NCBI GenBank assembly: GCA_009760855.2
Contig: WPIO01000003.1
Span: forward strand, 1,350,001-1,412,000
DNA from: Cristatella mucedo
Lineage: Eukaryota > Bryozoa > Phylactolaemata > Cristatellidae
Direction of reading: 5' to 3'
Length of the DNA stretch: 62,000 nt
Below the pieces are notes generated by a model. That model saw only the letters and a list, made by a program, of their open reading frames with translations. It was not told where the DNA came from and did no database searches. Positions 60,281 to 62,000 of the stretch are shown here, piece after piece (position 1 is the first letter of the stretch; the number at the start of each line of letters is the position of its first letter). The translations under genes and the position numbers were made by a program.

Positions 60281-62000
60281 GTTTGATGCTGCCAATTTAT
60301 GGTAGCACAACATTATTTCCAAGCTGTTTTCTTCTTTGGAGCTGTGCTACACTAATTTAAACGAGCGAACACATTAAACAGAGCTTGAAATCCCAGTGAA
60401 GCATCCGACTTCATTGACCCGCGACCTTGCCGTCGAAGTGAGACAGCTGCCGATCCTAGTTGGGCATCTTACGCTTGAAAGCTGAAAAACCACTTGGTTG
60501 ATTTGAAGTTTAGGCATTTGAGCAGTCTTTCTTGGGGGCTAACGAGTTTGTCATCTAGGTTTTTTGCTCCGAGCGAGCTCTCTTCACCACAATCGCTTTA
60601 GCAGTGTGGGTAGGCAGGCGGCGGGTTTCCCTGGGGGGGGAGGGGTGCAGCGGGTTGGCTTTTACCGGCCCGTTTCGGCGCTAGGTCCAGCATGCCACAG
60701 GTCGGTCGCCGATTGGTGGTAGCGCCATGAATGGGCGTGACCGTAGGGCATGCTTGAACCGGGCCTAGGCAACCGAGGAATGGTGCAGACTTTTAGAATC
60801 AATCTAAGAGAGGCTGGCTGCAATCTTGAAAATCTTAAAGCTCTCAGAATTGTGGCAAGTTGCTCATGGAACATGACTCTGCGAGACGACTTTGAATTGA
60901 AAGATGGGGGGCTCTTCGATGATGCAAGACATATCTCCACGAACTGTCTTAGTCGCCGGCGACCACTACCAGCAGGGTCATAAGCACAGGGACTGATGAA
61001 CCTGATGCTGACCAGGCATGGCACATCGAGGAGGTCGCCTCACGAAAAGTTCTGCATGATGGGTAATACCAAATAGGTGGTTTTAGTTGGACATAGTACC
61101 ACATCCACTTCACGGCAGTTGGCTGGCGTCGAGTTTTATGGACCGATGAATCTGCCTGCACTCGTGCTTTTCAACACCGAATGATGAACATTTGTATGTC
61201 GTTAAAAAGGTTAGATGTAGTGCTGCCATGACTGTCTGAAGCTAGCAGTGTGAAATTCGATGGCTGTGGTGTCACTGTTCGAAGTTGCTTCTGCTCTTCT
61301 GATGCCGACCTTAGCTCAATGCCCGACTAATGGACCAGCATAAAATGTCGATCAAGCCCACAATGCCGGGATTCCAAGTGCCAGAGGTCAACTATCGTTG
61401 ACAGCTGGACAATTACTGGAAGCACACAGTAAAAATCTCCAAAAGATATTTTTGCTGAGGCAGCTATCCAGTAATGGATGGGCCGAGTCAGTTGCCTCAA
61501 ATAAATTCAGTAGAGCAGCGTTAGGTTACATTGGAGCTGTATCTGATTGTTGCCCTACTTTGACACGAAAGAGCTACTTAGCCACTTGCATTACTGTACA
61601 TTGGGTAATTTTATGCCAGAGATTTGTAAGAGGTTGATAGCCTCAATTCAGAAGCGAATAAGAAAAGATGTGGTCTGAATCAAACCTGGTCTGCGCACCA
61701 TCCGTATATAAGCTCCGCCTGCCCGAAAGACTTCCGGTCCGACAAATTGCTGCTCTAATTCGCCTGTTTGCCTGTGCCACCTGTCCGACGGTGCCAGCGC
61801 CTACGCTGTTTGGGTGCACTTGGACAGGCAGTACTCGTCCACGTGCACCATCTGACTAGGGCCATTAGCTCGTCTGTCATGCATACACTGAGCTACATGT
61901 GTGCCTTCGATTCAGCCAGTGGAGCCGGCATCAACAGGTCCAACCTGATCACCGCAGCTTAGATAAAATAAAATAAATAAATCCCAGCTGATTAAAAAGC
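60281..62000. other. right edge of window, nothing firmly assigned
   Basis: The open frame 60750-60983 and others show no DENN motif. The remaining DENND1-like exons must lie further right or were missed. A/T-rich AAATAAAATAAATAAAT at 61965-61982 could serve as a polyadenylation signal but has no linked gene end. Confidence 0.4.

Overview
This is nuclear DNA from an animal, most likely an invertebrate bilaterian whose proteins have diverged a good deal from the vertebrate versions. The signs are genes split into many short exons with GT-AG (and one GC-AG) introns, abundant 5'-truncated LINE copies, tRNA-derived SINEs, solo LTRs, palindromic DNA elements and long microsatellites, with no bacterial gene organisation. 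I cannot name the species.

Two real protein-coding genes can be reconstructed, both on the + strand. The first (about 4.5-22.6 kb) is a NOS1AP/CAPON-like adaptor gene. I place 12 coding exons whose splice phases all agree. They encode an N-terminal PTB domain (six exons), a short linker exon, a two-exon coiled coil that is the clearest family signature, and a long Ser/Ala-rich C-terminal part. The second (about 46.1 kb to at least 59.5 kb) is a DENND1 (connecdenn/RME-4)-like Rab guanine-nucleotide-exchange-factor gene. Seven phase-consistent exons cover the uDENN and the first part of the cDENN domain. Its first exon was not found and its 3' part lies at or beyond the right edge of the window. 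The products would act in PDZ/nNOS-type scaffolding and in Rab35/clathrin-linked endosomal traffic respectively. Nothing in the sequence ties the two functions together.

Layout: 1-4.5 kb is upstream DNA with a GC/CpG-rich block (about 1.95-4.0 kb) that probably holds the promoter of the first gene. 4.5-22.6 kb is the NOS1AP-like gene, with LINE and SINE debris in its introns. 22.6-28.7 kb has a long polypyrimidine tract, a LINE 3' end, a possible mariner/pogo-type terminus and GC-rich DNA with SINEs. 28.9-36.5 kb holds two solo LTRs of one family, each with a perfect 4-bp target-site duplication, the first broken by two nested LINE insertions. 36.5-46 kb is a LINE/SINE graveyard plus the remains of a transposon-type ORF on the minus strand (about 41.64-42.35 kb) and a small palindromic MITE. 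46-62 kb is the DENND1-like gene with introns full of LINEs, SINEs, a Tigger-like palindrome and microsatellites.

The most interesting structure is in the repeats. A LINE group (called LINE-A here) ends in a short conserved hairpin followed by (ATT)n, and an otherwise unrelated tRNA-derived SINE ends in a recognisably similar hairpin. This is what is expected if the SINE borrows the LINE's retrotransposition machinery. I found no CRISPR array, operon, phage or other bacterial-type system, and no convincing new multi-gene system.
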